Shown: in pieces, positions 9,704 to 22,463 of the stretch
Layout: each line of letters opens with the position of its first letter
Position numbering within the stretch: position 1 is the stretch's first letter
NCBI GenBank assembly: GCA_963169105.1
Contig: OY720643.1
Location: 27,128,373 to 27,192,372 of the forward strand
Origin: Ceriagrion tenellum
Lineage: Eukaryota > Arthropoda > Insecta > Odonata > Coenagrionidae
Reading direction: 5' to 3'
Length of the DNA stretch: 64,000 nt
The notes under the pieces: generated by a model
Seen by the model: only the letters and a program-made list of their open reading frames with translations
Database searches by the model: none
What the model was told of the DNA's origin: nothing
Program-made: the position numbers and the translations under genes

Positions 9704-11595
9704 TTAAGGCAGATAGAGGAAGAGAAAACCAGAGGACAAGTGAAAAGAGTTAATGGTAAATGGACTCCTGAGGACATGTAATGTGCTCTGAACGATTACA
9801 AGTAGGGAAAAATCAGACTAAACGCATGCGCTAGAAAATTCAAAATTCCAAAAAAGGCATTTCTGCGGAATTTCCGAGGAAAAGTTGGTCGTGACATGGC
9901 TCGTGGTGTGAATGCTGCAATTAATGGAAGAGAGACAACTTTACCATTAGAAGCAGAACAAGAATTGGTGCAGGTAATTTTACAGTTTGAAGCTTGTTTG
10001 TTTGAGCTAATGCCAGTAGATGTTAGGAAGTTAGCCTATCAGATTCTTGAATCTAACCCCCATTTAACAAACCCGTTCAATAAAGAGAAGAGAATTGCCG
10101 GTAAAAAGTGGTATTATGGGTTTCTTAAGCGGAACCAAAAACTTAGTCTTGGTCAACCAGAGAATGTATCCGTGCACAGAGTCAAAGGATTCAACAATAA
10201 GAGTGTCTATCATTTCTTTGACGTCCTTGAAACCGGTGTAGATGGTAATAAGCTAAATGATTTTCGGATTTTTAATATGGATGAGACAAGCTTTCAAACA
10301 GTCCACAAGAAAGCCCCGAAAGTTTAGGCTGAAAAAGGAAAGCGCCAGATTGGAGCGAGTTCCTGCCAAGAAAGAGGTGTAAACACTACTGTTGTTTGTT
10401 TCACAAATGCCAATGGATATTATGAGCCTCCGATGATTATTTTTAAGAGACTAAGGATGGCTTGCTTGCTTTCTAACGGCGCATCTCCCGGAAGTTTGGT
10501 GGAGGTTTCTGAAACTGGGTATATCAATTATGACTTATTTATAAAGTGGTTGGAACACTTCATCTCGTATGTCAAGCCCTCAACGGAGGAAAAAGTGCTT
10601 CTTCTATTGTGCTCCAAAAACCTAGGAGCCGTAAACATTGCGAGAGAAAATAGTGTTTTGCTACTTCAACTTCCCGGCCACACGACGCATCGTCTCCAGC
10701 CACTCGACCTGGCAGTATTCAAACCATTCCAGCTCTACTACGATGAGGCTGTTACTAAATGGCATAGAAATAACCTGCTTCCTCTAAGACAATGCCACCT
10801 TTCTGCCATCATTGCAGAGGCCTACCCTACAGAGCTGCGACGATGATCAATGCAATTGGTGGTTTCAAAGTCAGTGGTGTGTGGCCTACTGACCAATTTG
10901 TCTTCGGTGAATATATGAATTGTTGACGCTGATTTCATCGACGCTGTACTTAACGGTCAGCAAAATCTAGAAGAACAAGATGTACAGACTGTCGATGATC
11001 CAAGTGAGAGGCATGATAATGCTGGGGAATCAGCTGAAAACACCAAAGGGATACCCCCTAATGGTGGAATGGGGAAAGGAAGTTCTCCCAAAATTCTCGT
11101 TAAGAAAGATTTTGAAATAATCCCCTTACCTAAGCTTAAACCCGCGAGAAACAAAACCAGATGCAGGGCGGGAGGGCCCTATAGAGCGGAACTACTAACG
11201 TCCAGTCCCTAAAAGCAAAAGCTTGAGGAAACGCAGTAGAAGAGAATTGATTTACTACGAAAATCCGACTTTGTAGAGGACGGCCTTCCTTCAACCTCAT
11301 CGCAGGATATAAAAGGAAATAAGAAACAAGAGTCAAGCAAGAACCTGCATCCCTGACAAATGGAATCAAGCATGCGTAACAAAAGAAGAACAAAAGAGAA
11401 ACTCCCGGAAAGAAATAAATCGTGATGCCTGATGCAAAGAATCAAAATGAAACACCATGTTTTTGTATGCTATGTGAAGAGACTGTAAAGGAAAACATGG
11501 TTCAGTGCCTCAAGTTCAAAATATGGGTACACGAGTCGTGTTCTGGACTTTCAAATTAGGATCTTCTTTTCTACACTTGTGAGGTGTGCCAATAA
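9704..11595 (+). pseudogene. pogo/Tigger-type transposase with psq HTH, CENP-B HTH, DDE domain and PHD-like finger
   Basis: Transposase that would bind the element's ends and move it by a DDE mechanism. From the N-terminus: a pipsqueak-like HTH (VNGKWTPEDM to PKKAFLRNFRGK, interrupted by stops TAA and TAG); a CENP-B-type region from about 9950; the first catalytic Asp in NMDETSF near 10280; a YEPPMIIFKR-type block after an in-frame TAG at 10325; then LQLPGHTTHRLQPLD carrying the third Asp. The segment that should hold the second Asp (D-x-H-x-S-H type) is missing: VLLLL runs straight into CSKNLGAVNIAREN. A +1 shift follows near 10827 (MINAIGGFKVSGVWPTDQ). The end, in another frame (11461-11595), has C-x2-C, C, W-V-H-x3-C and C-x2-C spacing like a PHD finger. 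A pyrimidine tract plus CAG just before 9702 could be a splice acceptor, so the true start may lie in an upstream exon. Confidence 0.85.
11461..11595 (+). pseudogene. PHD-like zinc-finger tail of the pogo transposase
   Basis: Frame reads F-C-M-L-C, then nine residues to MVQCLKFKIWVHESCSG, one in-frame stop, then FYTCEVCQ and a stop. Cys/His spacing and the conserved Trp two positions before the His resemble PHD fingers. The frame differs from that of the DDE part, so indels lie between. Listed separately because it extends the recognised protein well past the DDE domain. Confidence 0.65.
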
Positions 11596-11905
11596 ACTTC
11601 AACTCATAAAGAACATTTGAAAAGAAAACAAGGAAGAGATTATTTTAAAACATTCAAACTATTTTAAATACTCGTAAATTTTATGTGAATTATTTAAATG
11701 TTTTAGTTTTTTCAATCAGAAAAAAAGTTCATATATTTAGTTATCACCATTAAAAAAGCATTTTTCACTTTTCTTATACCTACTGAAGATAAATTAATAC
11801 AAATGTTTCCTTTCATTATGCTTCTAAAACATATACTTTAAAAAGATACTAGCTACTGCGTTTTATTGTCGTTGATCTTGTAATATTCATTAGTATCTTA
11901 AACTG

Positions 11906-11963
11906 TGGTGCGATTTGAGATACCTGCGGTGCGATTCAGGGAACCTGTTGCCTATATCGCACT
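11906..11963. repeat. Cluster of three pogo terminal motifs near the right end
   Basis: TGGTGCGATTTGAGATACC (11906-11924), CGGTGCGATTCAGGGAACC (11927-11945) and, inverted, GTTGCCTATATCGCACT (11947-11963). The last matches the left terminal repeat over GTTGCCTATATCGCAC, in the same orientation. Confidence 0.7.
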
Positions 11964-12125
11964 GCTTACAAGGGTTTGAAATTAATTTTTTATTTAATAG
12001 TTCAAGTTGGAATACAACTTCCTAATTAACTTTAAAATAGGGAAAAATACTACTTTACACGTCGGAACGTAAAAAACTTCAATTTTATTGTTTGTTTTTA
12101 AGTAACGTCAATTTTTTCGGAAACT

Positions 12126-12148
12126 GGTGCGATTTAGTCAACCCTGTC
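12126..12148 (-). repeat. Right terminal inverted repeat of pogo-like element
   Basis: Reads GGTGCGATTTAGTCAACC and ends at TA 12149-12150. Read inward it matches the left end. Confidence 0.75.
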
Positions 12149-12559
12149 TATACTGTAAGGTTTCGTGGAAGAAGATAAGAATCTTATGGTAAATTAATAA
12201 CTATCCTGTCTATCACGCTTTATAATTCGTCTGATACGAAAAGATATCGTGACCTCTTAGCCGAAGACCTCAGCCAACCCTCCAATAATGGCCCCCAGTT
12301 TCGTGATCCATACATAGCGTGTAGGATTTTTTAGGTTAAAACAATACCCTACTTTTTACTTCTCGCTCTTACCGGAAAATTCAGACAACTCTCTTTCAAT
12401 AGCAACACTTTTCCCAAGAATGGTGAGAACACAGCCTGATCAAAATTATTATTGACTTTTAAGGCAAAATACGACGGTGCGGTGCTTTGATTCTCCCTCG
12501 CAAGATAATTGTAAACCGCGAGCGTGACCTTATGAGCTAGATGATAATAGGAATTGGTT
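12149..12559. other. Non-coding stretch between pogo element and LINE fragment
   Basis: No gene is recognisable. Part could be a decayed upstream extension of the reverse transcriptase that follows, but I see no conserved residues. Confidence 0.35.
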
Positions 12560-12880
12560 TTATTGAGAGTGCTAGTATTTATAAATATATGATAGAAAAG
12601 AAAACCGTAGCCGATGACTGAAAGAAAGTCAATATCAGACTAATTTTTAATAAAGGGGATAGTTCAGATCACGAGAACCACTGAGATGTCTCCTAAATAT
12701 ACTAGGCTCACAGTGTATCCTCAAAAATGATAACTAACAGACTTAACAGCGTAGCACAATGTTTACAATTAGATGGTCAAACTTGCTTCAGAAAAGAGAG
12801 TTCTTGTACAAAAACACATGTTGCATCAAGAAATTCATTGAGAGACGACGATAATTCACAAAATAAAATCATTGCATAAC
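12560..12880 (+). pseudogene. Non-LTR retrotransposon reverse-transcriptase fragment
   Basis: Broken frames give ADD*KKVNIRLIFNKGDSSD followed, after a shift, by KMITNRLNSVAQ, then a LQLDGQTCFRKESSCT block. This is the order seen in LINE reverse transcriptases: PDDWK-x-x-I-x-x-x-FKKGD, then KILTNRL, then QxGFRKGRSC. The catalytic F-A-D-D region is absent. Several stops and frameshifts interrupt it, so it is a dead fragment. A clade like RTE or its relatives is plausible but not certain. Confidence 0.75.
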
Positions 12881-13139
12881 GCCATGAATTTATTCCGAAG
12901 CATATTTCATCCATGCACTAAGTATAAGTTTTCAATAGAGGGAAAGTTAATCTACTTCGGAAAATTTTTAAAAAGAGAGGATTTCCATTACATTCATTAA
13001 ATTATATAAAAGCATGCATAAAAAAGCACCAATCATTATAGCCGAGAGTAAAAAGGAAACAGTTTTAGTTAAATTAGGACTTAGACTTGGAAGTATTCCG
13101 TGAAACCTATGATCTATAACTCACAGCATTAGAAAAAAT

Positions 13140-13215
13140 TGTTGTAAATTTATTGTGACCCATCCAAAGGGTTTACATTATGTAAACTATTTGTAAATAA
13201 AATTTATTATTAAAA
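13140..13215. other. Short palindrome in AT-rich tail-like sequence
   Basis: GTTTACATTATGTAAAC is a 17-bp perfect palindrome within an A/T-rich stretch ending in TTGTAAATAAAATTTATTAT. This might be the 3' end of the LINE fragment upstream, but no tail repeat or target duplication is clear. Confidence 0.35.
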
Positions 13216-16200
13216 AAAAGATAAATTGATAACTATTCATAGAACCGTAAGAGCTAAGAAAGTGTCGTAACGCTTTTATTCGCAAATAATTGAGTGTTAA
13301 TTACTGATGATGAACAAGTTCTAAAAAATCCGCTCTTGAACCCCTGACACATGAATACAACTTTAAGAGTCGACCGTTAAAACCAAATCAATGGCATTGA
13401 TAGTAGATGTATCAGTAAGATCAATTATACTTTTTTAAATCAAGTAATAGAAAAAGTCACATCCTTTCCCTTTCACGAGACCACAGAAATGTTTGTAATG
13501 TAATAAAAGTTTAGTAGAAAATTGGCAGCTCTAATATCAACGGTAAATGTATCGTACACTGAAAATTCAAATAAAAAAGGCACCTTCATGAAATTTAATA
13601 TAATACTGGTAATTTATTTTGAAATACATGGGAGCTAAAACTGGACGCTTATTAAAGCGAATGAATTAAGGTTTTAAGCATCTAAAGTGAAATTTTTGAG
13701 AAAAACAGTTGGCAGAATGCACGCAGAGAAAAAACAAAACACGGCTGTAACGCAAGAACATGGTGTAAAATTACCTACAAAACGATATGAGACTCCAGAT
13801 ATAGACGGAGAGAAAGATAATAAAAAAATATATGAAGAAATAATATCAAAACTAATTTGAAATATACAGCGAAAGGTAAAAGATATCAAGGAGGTCCAGG
13901 CAAGAAATGGAAAGACCAAAACTGGGGAAGGTCGTAAAAGGCTTAATTCCCAATGAAGAAACAGAAGTCTGTAATTAAGTGGGTGTTTCTTGCCACTTCA
14001 AAGATAACATTTTCGTGGGAGATGTGGGAGCCATAGAATTTAACCGAATAGGTATGACAGGACTATATTTAACATAACTATTTGCGTGACATTAAGTCGC
14101 TTAATTAGTCCTTCCAGGTTATTTGAAAAGAATATCGTATATTTATGACCAAACTATTCGATTACCATAAAGAAAAGGTAGTGTAATTTTTCTAATGGAA
14201 TGAGTAAAGCACTAAAATCACTAGGTGAATGGCAATTGAAGCCAATTCAATGTAGTAACCCTCCGTGCAGTTTAGTTTATACGTTGAAACATCCAATAGT
14301 AAAGCATTAACTCAACAAGTAGTCCAATGGTGTGCATTGTAATATACAAAACTGGCTACGTCTTTTCCTCTCCTATATGGACAAAGAAGTAGAAATTCAC
14401 CGCAGAATGAATCAAAGCATTGCTTTAAATCGTCCAATATCCTAGAAGAAGATGAGTATTAGCAAAATGTAGCATTATATAACATCAAAACCTTCTTCAA
14501 AATACCACGTTTTAGCGAAATTTGGTATATAAAAAATATTAGACATATGTTATCCGGTTTAATTAAAAAAATGTATATTACGTAAAAATAGATCATGAAA
14601 ATTACTGCAAAAAGCAACACATAGTAACGGTATTGTTGGCTCATCCCGCATCCAATATTTACACTACGAAATGAGGCAGGAGCTGTTATCATTTCCTATA
14701 TTTATGCACCCGGTAAGAGACGAGTTTCACATAAATAAAAATGAGTTCATTCTGGTGTATAGCAAATACACCTGACATAATACAGTCCATGATATCCACA
14801 TTGAAGCAATTTTGAAGCGACGGTTAATTCGATTAAAAAGCCATATTCACTACATCTACAAATTATGCAAATGGATGCTGATACATTTCCTTGTTTTCCG
14901 GGAGCAAAACCTCTTCTTTGGTATATTTTATTGGATGAGGTTATCCTTCATGTTTCTTAGAGTAAATATAGGTAACGTGTAACGTTCGCAGTAATTTAGG
15001 AAAAATATTCAATTTGCCGTCAGTTAGAAATTAAAATGTTCAAAATTGTTTATGGATTTACTTTGAGGAAGTTGTGTATGTATTCATTTCGCTAAATGAA
15101 AAACGTACATTACCTAAAGCAATCATTAGATTGATGCTTTAGAATAACGTTTGTCATCTTAAAGTAAGACTTTTGAGAAAATGTACATCGTGCCGTTAAG
15201 TGCTAAATCCTTAACAATGTAATTCTCGCAACTTAAGGAGTAAGAATATTCTTACACAACTTTGAAAATGAGTTTAAGAACAAGATCAACTGCTTTTCTA
15301 AGACTACGTGGAAGTAGAAATATTCCAAAAGTATACGAAAACGAAAAAAGGCTGATTAAAACAACTATTTAAACAAAAAAACGCATCATCTTCATTTATA
15401 AATAATTGATTACTCAAGGACCCCATCTCTAAATCTTCACACAAACAAAATCCACTATATAAAATAAATGCCGACACACAACGGACACAACCAAGGTTTA
15501 ATTAATCAGAAAATGTCAAACACGTGATTGAATTCGGGAAGACACACTTTAGCTCTATCAGAAGAAAATTGTAAAATAAATACATTGACCTCCCTAAATT
15601 CCCAAAATTAACAAAATTCGCGTAGAAGATATTTAGATAGGTTGATTTAAACCTAACTTTCATTGGCATAACATTCTTAGTGGCTTATTCAGAAAGTCGA
15701 AAGGTAAGACTTTACTTAAAGAGAAGTCAGGAATATAACAAATAAAATTTAGCTTTTGCATATCCTCTTAAGTTGAAAAAACGAAAAGAAATCTAAAATT
15801 CAGTTTCAAAATGCGCATACCACACTATAAACATGTTCACATTGATATATCAGTCGTGAATCATGTCAACAGGGCACCGAAATACTGCCAAAAAAATCCA
15901 CTTAAAACCACTAATGAAACGCAGGGCCTATTTGTGCAATAAAATAACGACAATACCATTAACAATGAGGCAAGTGTAGTTAAAAGTGAACATTTTCTGG
16001 ACAGATGATATGTGGCTACGCTCCAAGTCCAGAAGAAACGACAATATTCATCATGAAGCATCGACATTGTTCTATACCGTTAACAAAGATGAGATTCACG
16101 TCCACTCCCAATGGAGCAGAACAATAAGGATCACAATAACATAACCAAATGAACAACGGGAAATCCACAACCCGTACAGTTGAACTTGAAACCTTGGATA

Positions 16201-17640
16201 AAACGCACCTTTACGATATTATAATTTACTTACAAGGCAAATTACAAGATTCAAATATTTTAGCTCTCGCAAGTTCAACCCCTTAGGAAATGCGTATACC
16301 TGAGATCTTCACATTGATTGTGAATCGAGCTCAGATTCCCCGAATATCCCAAAAATGCTTTAATCATTTTGCTGAACAAGGATTTCACAATGAATTCACA
16401 CAGACATAGGACGAACATGATGTTCCCCCAAAGTACCAAAAAATAATGCCATAATTAAATTCGTATTTAAGGCGTCTCAGTCAAGGAGTTACCTGATAGA
16501 TATCATGAGACTACAAAAAATGAGCTAGGGTCCCAGGACAATCACATAATTTTTACAGACATATTAATGTGTCTCATATGCTTCGGTAGGTAGTCTTATT
16601 TGTTAAGTTGCGTTAGAAACTTTGGTAATTTTGCACAATTTATTCATAATTTATGTAGGTACAGTAGGTTTCTTTAAATTTGAAAATTTGATCGTGTTTA
16701 AATATATGATTTAATAAATGGCGATTTCGCGTGAAGAAATTAAGCAAATTTGCTGAAAAAAATCTCCAAATAGGCTAGGAATAATTAAGGACCGAGCAGG
16801 GTTGGCTTAAAAATTTCGTTCCTTACCTATCAGACTGGAATGAAGTACCTAATAATGAATCACCTCATATTAAGCCATGTACAAGCCTTAATTTAAGTTG
16901 TCTAAGAGGAACCTTTAACTAGTCTTTGCATCATTTATTAAGGAATCCTAAAAAAATACCATTGCAGCAATTTCATTTATTTCATCCATCTCTTGGATTA
17001 GAAACTTCAAAAATATCATTCATCGTGCTCAAACGTTTTTAATGGCATTGCCTCATATATGAATTGTTAAAATTATGTGATAACTAAACATTTATCGCGT
17101 AATAATAGTAAAGCCAAATGCCAACTCACTGAAAAAAAGAGCTGGAATCATATTACCTCTTCGAAATTGCTGCCGAATCATAAGTTAATATTTCGTACCA
17201 AATTCCACTAATTGCCGACGAAAACACACAGTGTAATACTTTATTCATATATCGATATCGATCCTGTTGCATAATTTTCCGCACATAAAATCCAGAATAA
17301 CTTAAGTCATTATTTTTTTCAAACGGAGGACCTTTGTCATTACTTAGCCAACCATTATCAAGGAATTATATCTTTCATCTTGAACTTTCATCAAAAGGGT
17401 GTACAGCCGTCATAAATCCCGAATACATTCGCAATAACAGTCACTTAGATTGTGATTAGATTACAGAAAGCAACGGCATTAGGGCATGTATCGCTGAACT
17501 TATTAATCCCGTACAAACAACCTCCTCCCTCAGTGAGGCAGAAGGGTAAACAGGTGAAATGAGACGGGGAAACGAATCTAGATTTAATTTAATCACCAAC
17601 TGACTACGCGAAAGTCGTGAGCCGGTAAACGCAACGACTT
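13216..17640. other. Long AT-rich non-coding stretch
   Basis: No gene, tandem array or inverted repeat that I can support. Short frames on both strands are consistent with chance. Confidence 0.4.
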
Positions 17641-18625
17641 TCACCAGAGATGCAAATGCGAAAACCCGCCCGCTCTCAAGATTGAATATTTATAAATTGT
17701 TTTGCAGACCTTTCCGAGTGGGAAGGGTAAGGGGAGTGAGTAAAAAAACCTCAAATCGGCAAACAAGATTCGGAGAAACTATTCCCCTAAAATTTCCCTC
17801 CCTTTTTCAGGGGTTCAGGGGATAGATACAGACTACGGAGTGGGGCAGGGCGAGGAAGGAACCTCCCGAGGGAAAGGAGGGCTGTTGCGGGTCGACGGGA
17901 CAAAAAACGAATTTGCTTTTGACCGCCTGAAGGTTGAACGGAGGGCTGAGGGATATGGAGGCTAGACACGAAAAGGTCGGGAAAGGTTCTGAGATTATGG
18001 CACGGAGGAGGAGAAAGAAGGGGTATATGGAGAGAAAGAAAATACATATAAGAGATGGGCCATCGTCTTCGCGGCGGAAACGGAAAGGAATGATTAAGGA
18101 TGACGATGAATCTTGAGAGGAATTGAAGAAAGGTGCTAGTGGCGGTATGGTTAAGTTGAGCATTGAATCCGACGACGACGTGAATAATGCGGCGAAAAAA
18201 AAATAACACGCAAAATTCTGAATTGAGAAAGTAAGAGCTCGAAGTGGTCGAGATGAGATAGAGAGGAATTACAAAAGGGTAGGCTTTGCCGGGAAGGAAA
18301 AGAAGAATAAAAAAAGAGGCGAGGAAAAGGCACGGAAGAATGATGGTGGCGAGCGGCGCCTGCCCTTCAGGTAAAGGCGTCGGACATAAGGCGCACGGAA
18401 GAGCCGCCGCCGCCGCCCCGGGCCGATAAGGAAGACGTCTGGACGATGGGAGAGGTCGGTCGTACTAAGAAGCGACCTTCTCCGCGCGAGTCCATTGCAC
18501 TGCCTGACACAAGGGAAAGAAAAAGGCTGCAGCTGTTCCTCGCGTTCAAATGAGATGAAAGAAAAATGCACGAAAAGGTTCTCATCCACCACGTCGATGA
18601 GAGCATTGCATAACTCACGGAAAAA
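17641..18625. other. GC-rich island with a short CCG repeat
   Basis: GC content and CpG frequency rise sharply over about 1 kb. The first part (17760-18350) is purine-rich on the plus strand. A (GCC)n run is at 18403-18417. Long open frames on the minus strand (17787-18209, 18269-18592) are S/P/R/L-rich and overlap each other in different frames, as expected from composition alone. It could be a CpG-island promoter or an untranslated exon, but no start site, TATA box or conserved coding motif supports that. Confidence 0.45.
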
Positions 18626-20156
18626 ATGGATTAGTGGTCGATTAGAAAATTAAAAAAAATAAAAAAATAATTTTTAAGTATGCTTTTCTAAAAAGATATA
18701 ATCAAATCTCAAAACAGAAATATCTTAACATCGCACTAAAAAAAGAAAAATTTTGCCTAGTACTGCAAATAATTAAATTCAATTCAAGGAAATTAGCCAC
18801 ATAATGATAAAACGACAAAGAAAAACGTGGGGCGCTCTTTCATATTCGATACCAACATGAATTCAATAAATATGAAGATTTTTGGTATTCAGTGGAAAAG
18901 AGAACTTCAACATACAATTTCTAGAAAATCTTTAAATGGACTTAAGTTAAGGTACAAAATATAAATGAGGTCGCACCCCATACTTTTCGCTGTGGTCTAA
19001 CTTGATTCATGTTTTTAATAGAATGAATTGGTAACTATGAAGGGTAAAATTAAGTGGTAACCATGGACCCATGGATCCATAGATCCAGGGAAAAGCGAGC
19101 TAAAGAAAAGCATATTAAAACTATTACTGCGCTACTTTGCTGTAAGAAGAACTGTATACAAAAGGGCAAATTGCCTCCATCGAATCATTACAGTAGGCAA
19201 GGTAAGATCTTAAGATTTGAGATGAAGACTTTTCTCTACAGATACCTCGAAGAAAAAATTTTAATTATATTATTATTGCAACAATTATTTTTGAAATTTT
19301 ATCGAGGAACAGCCGTAAAAATTATTCATAGACAACCGCCATAAATGCACTACTGATGGGAGAAACCTAAGATCGCCATTACATCTGGAATACATATTTT
19401 TAACTGAATGGTGAAATTTAAAATGATTTTGAAAGATTAATACTTAAATTACACTTCTCTTACTCGACCAAAATACCTTTTTTGACATATATCATAAAAC
19501 TTATTTTGTTCTTTCAACAAAATAGGAACCACGTACTACTCATTAAAAGTTAATATCATTACGTAAATAACCCTTTTAAGCAAATTTTCAATCACCCCTT
19601 TCATGCAAATAATTCACATTCTCGCGTAGAATAAGTGAACACTTTATCCTGATTAACTGCAATGAGCCACTCCGGTGAAATGATAGGGAAATCGTGGAAT
19701 ATTTCATTAGATCCAATCCAATGATCCCTAATGGTATTAAATTGTATCCAGACTGACAAATCATATACATTATTTCTCAAAGGTGTTTTTTTGTCACAAC
19801 GCCATAACTACCATAATTCTTCATCAAAATTTATGAATCGAACATCGTTTTAAAGCTAATGTTCCCCGCTATTGACGAAAAATAGATAAATGGTTAAAAA
19901 TTAAAGTTTTTGTTACAAAATTTAAAATTAAAGTTTTGGTTAAAAGTGATACAGTGCTATCTGCTGACAATATAATCAACTAATATGTTGGCTATTGTTA
20001 CGTGCTTAAAAGACTATAGGAGGCGCCATCTATTAACACATCGTTTAGTTAATTGTTTACATTCTTCATGCAATCAGTGTGACCATTTACTGTTTAGGTT
20101 TACGTTACGTATCTCTAACACAAACATAAATAACATATAATTGTCCATGGGAAGAA
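18626..20156. other. AT-rich non-coding stretch
   Basis: No supported gene. A short near-duplicate (AAATTAAAGTTTTxGTTA) occurs twice at about 19900-19940. Confidence 0.4.
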
Positions 20157-20357
20157 ACAGGTAGAAGAACAGGAAGAAAGAAGGAATAAACAGGAAGAAG
20201 CGGCGTACTGTGCGAAATATTCGACAGGTAGAAGAACAGGAGGAAAGAAGGGAGAAACAGGAAGAAGCGGCGTACTGTGCGAAATAATCGACAGGTAGAA
20301 GAACAGGAAGAAAGAAGGAAGAAACAGGAAGAAGCTTCATACTGTGTGAAATATTCG
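20157..20357 (+). repeat. 67-bp minisatellite, three copies
   Basis: Units start at 20157, 20224 and 20291 (ACAGGTAGAAGAACAGGA...), exactly 67 bp apart, the third slightly diverged. The unit is purine-rich and ends in a GTACTGTGCGAAATATTCG-like segment. Because 67 is not a multiple of three, a frame through the array changes each unit, so it is not a coding repeat. Confidence 0.9.
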
Positions 20358-21560
20358 CACGGGTCAACTAGTACTCATTTAATGAAGCATACACTTCTTA
20401 GTAACTTTGAAAGACTTCGTATCAAATGTCTAAGTTGTATGTTATCTTTTGATAACAATGCACTCCTCGCCAAGAGAAAAATTAAATTAGAACGTTCAAA
20501 GCTTTGATTATTTGTTGATATTTACATATTTATTCTTAAATTTGGACCAAAAACACTTACTATCAATGGTGCAAATATTTCCCGAGTGTCCTCCCCTTGA
20601 TTTATCACCCAAAATATTCCTGAAAAAAGCTGGAAATATGTATCATTATAATTTGCACATTTACAGTTCCTACCTCAGGCTAAATTTCAAGGGATTGATG
20701 AGATAAAAAGGAATAATAGAAAAGATATCACACAAACCGTGAATGAGAGAGGAGAAAAAGATAATTTTAGACAATTCTACAAATGAACCATGAGAAATTA
20801 ATTAATATTTACTAGTTGATCAGTGAAATATGTAAATTTTTCGAGGGTAGAATAGCCAAGGCACTGGTATAAGAAGATAAAAGAGAAATTCAGGTAATAT
20901 ACGTGCAGAAAAGAGAGATGTGGCTATGGAAAGCCTTCAAATGAAGTAGTGTGACCTCCAAAGTTTTTTCAAACACAAAGTAGGACTCGAGCAGGCCTAT
21001 TGCAAACTAGGTGCAATAGAAAGCAGGATAGCAAAAACGGAAAAATTTGTGCAAAAATCGATGAAAACGCAGATTCAAATAAACATTGCCCATAGTAGGC
21101 TGATAGGATATAGAAAATTATAAATAAAGATTACAAGAAGATGGAAGAAAGTAAGCTTCCAATAATGGCACACATGTGTAGTAAATTGTTGCATTATTTT
21201 TTTAAAGGGAGCAAATAAAGGATTTAGCCACCAGTAGAGATGAAAAAGAGTGTTTTTTTAAATGAAATGTCTAGCATACGGTTCATAACAACAACACCAG
21301 TAGAAACATTTAAGACTAAACGACTTTTTGCGAAAGTGTAACACCTTTCCTTTACCCAAAAACTGGTTGGGTTGACCGCAAAAAAAAGTAGGAGTCCGCG
21401 CAATGAGAGTCTTTGAGACTGGTTGGTCCATGACTTCCTAGCTCACGTTCTAAGTGCCGCAACACTCGTGCGACCATAAACATCAAATGCATGCTACATC
21501 TGTGCAATGAGAACGAAATTTAAGACGGGATTAGGATTGTGGGAAGAGAAAATAATGCTT
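20358..21560. other. AT-rich non-coding stretch
   Basis: Nothing supported beyond short chance frames. Confidence 0.4.
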
Positions 21561-22060
21561 CACTATGAATCTGGAAGGATTCAAAAGGACTTGGCCGGTC
21601 GGAATGGGTGATTTCGTGCTGCGCCGCCAGGGGGTGGGCGTGGAAAAGAGGTTCCGAGGGATGATGGGAAATGAAGAGGAATGGAAAATGGCCTCCGGCG
21701 AAGGAGAAGGAAATTAAATGCGGTTAAAGGGAAGGAGGAGGTTGGAAGGGGAGGGGGAGCCACTTATCACACGAAAACACCCACCGCCACGCACCTTCTT
21801 GAGTACGGGGGAGGGGAGAAAAGAGGGGGAGGATTCCATTGTTGGAGGGCAAACCGGTCCTATAATTCTCACGCAAACCACCTCTTTTATCCTCACTCTC
21901 CTACTTCCTCTCCCTCCGCCCCTCCTTTCAACGGACTATTCCCTTCCTATGCTGTCCAATCGGCGCGGATTCACTCTCCGCCCATATCTCCCCGCTTCCA
22001 TCTTCCTCTCACCCCGGCCGACCACTTCATTACACAGGTTTTTGCAATGGGACTCAGGTA
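21561..22060. other. GC-rich island, purine-rich then pyrimidine-rich
   Basis: Plus strand is purine-rich to about 21835, then pyrimidine-rich to 22035. Overlapping frames of 126 and 158 codons exist here, but they read different frames of the same strand and are composition artefacts (R/K/G-rich or P/S/T-rich). Confidence 0.4.
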
Positions 22061-22463
22061 AAGAAGTGCGGAAACTGCCGACCAGAATGGAATATATCAG
22101 AACAGATGATCGAACAGTTCTTAGGGTGATGAATAACCTGAACAATGCTGAATATGAACGCAGCTTACCTGAAATAATATATCGACAAAAATGATGAACG
22201 GTAAGTGGTTGCCACGTCATGTGAAAATGATGATACATTATCGCATATCAAGACTTGATTCTATAGACGTCACTAACCGCAATTAGTACGGGGCATTTGA
22301 CTAGATATTTTCATTTCTTTTCATCAAATACCAGGTGAGATCCCATTAACTTCGGTATACAGATTGTATTATTTAACAAAGTTATTAATCAGAATATCAC
22401 CCAGGCCGACACTTGCCTGTATTTGGTATAAAAAATGATTCAAACGGCAAATAATATGTTTTG

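Larger units (their letters stand above)
8748..12148 (+). mobile_element. pogo/Tigger-like DNA transposon, degenerate, about 3.4 kb
   Basis: Left end (8748-8772) and right end (12126-12148) are imperfect terminal inverted repeats sharing a GTTGxCTxxATCGCACC core. Each is flanked directly by TA (8746-8747 and 12149-12150), the target duplication expected for pogo/Tc1-mariner elements. Inside lies a decayed pogo-type transposase on the plus strand. Five further copies of the terminal motif lie inside the element. A 468-bp unrelated sequence bounded by 15-bp direct repeats is nested in the left part. The element is inactive because the transposase is broken. Confidence 0.8.

Noticed and set aside
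17787..18209. 140-codon minus-strand open frame
   Set aside because: Overlaps another long frame in a different phase, S/P/L/F-rich, in GC- and purine-biased DNA. No domain or conserved motif.
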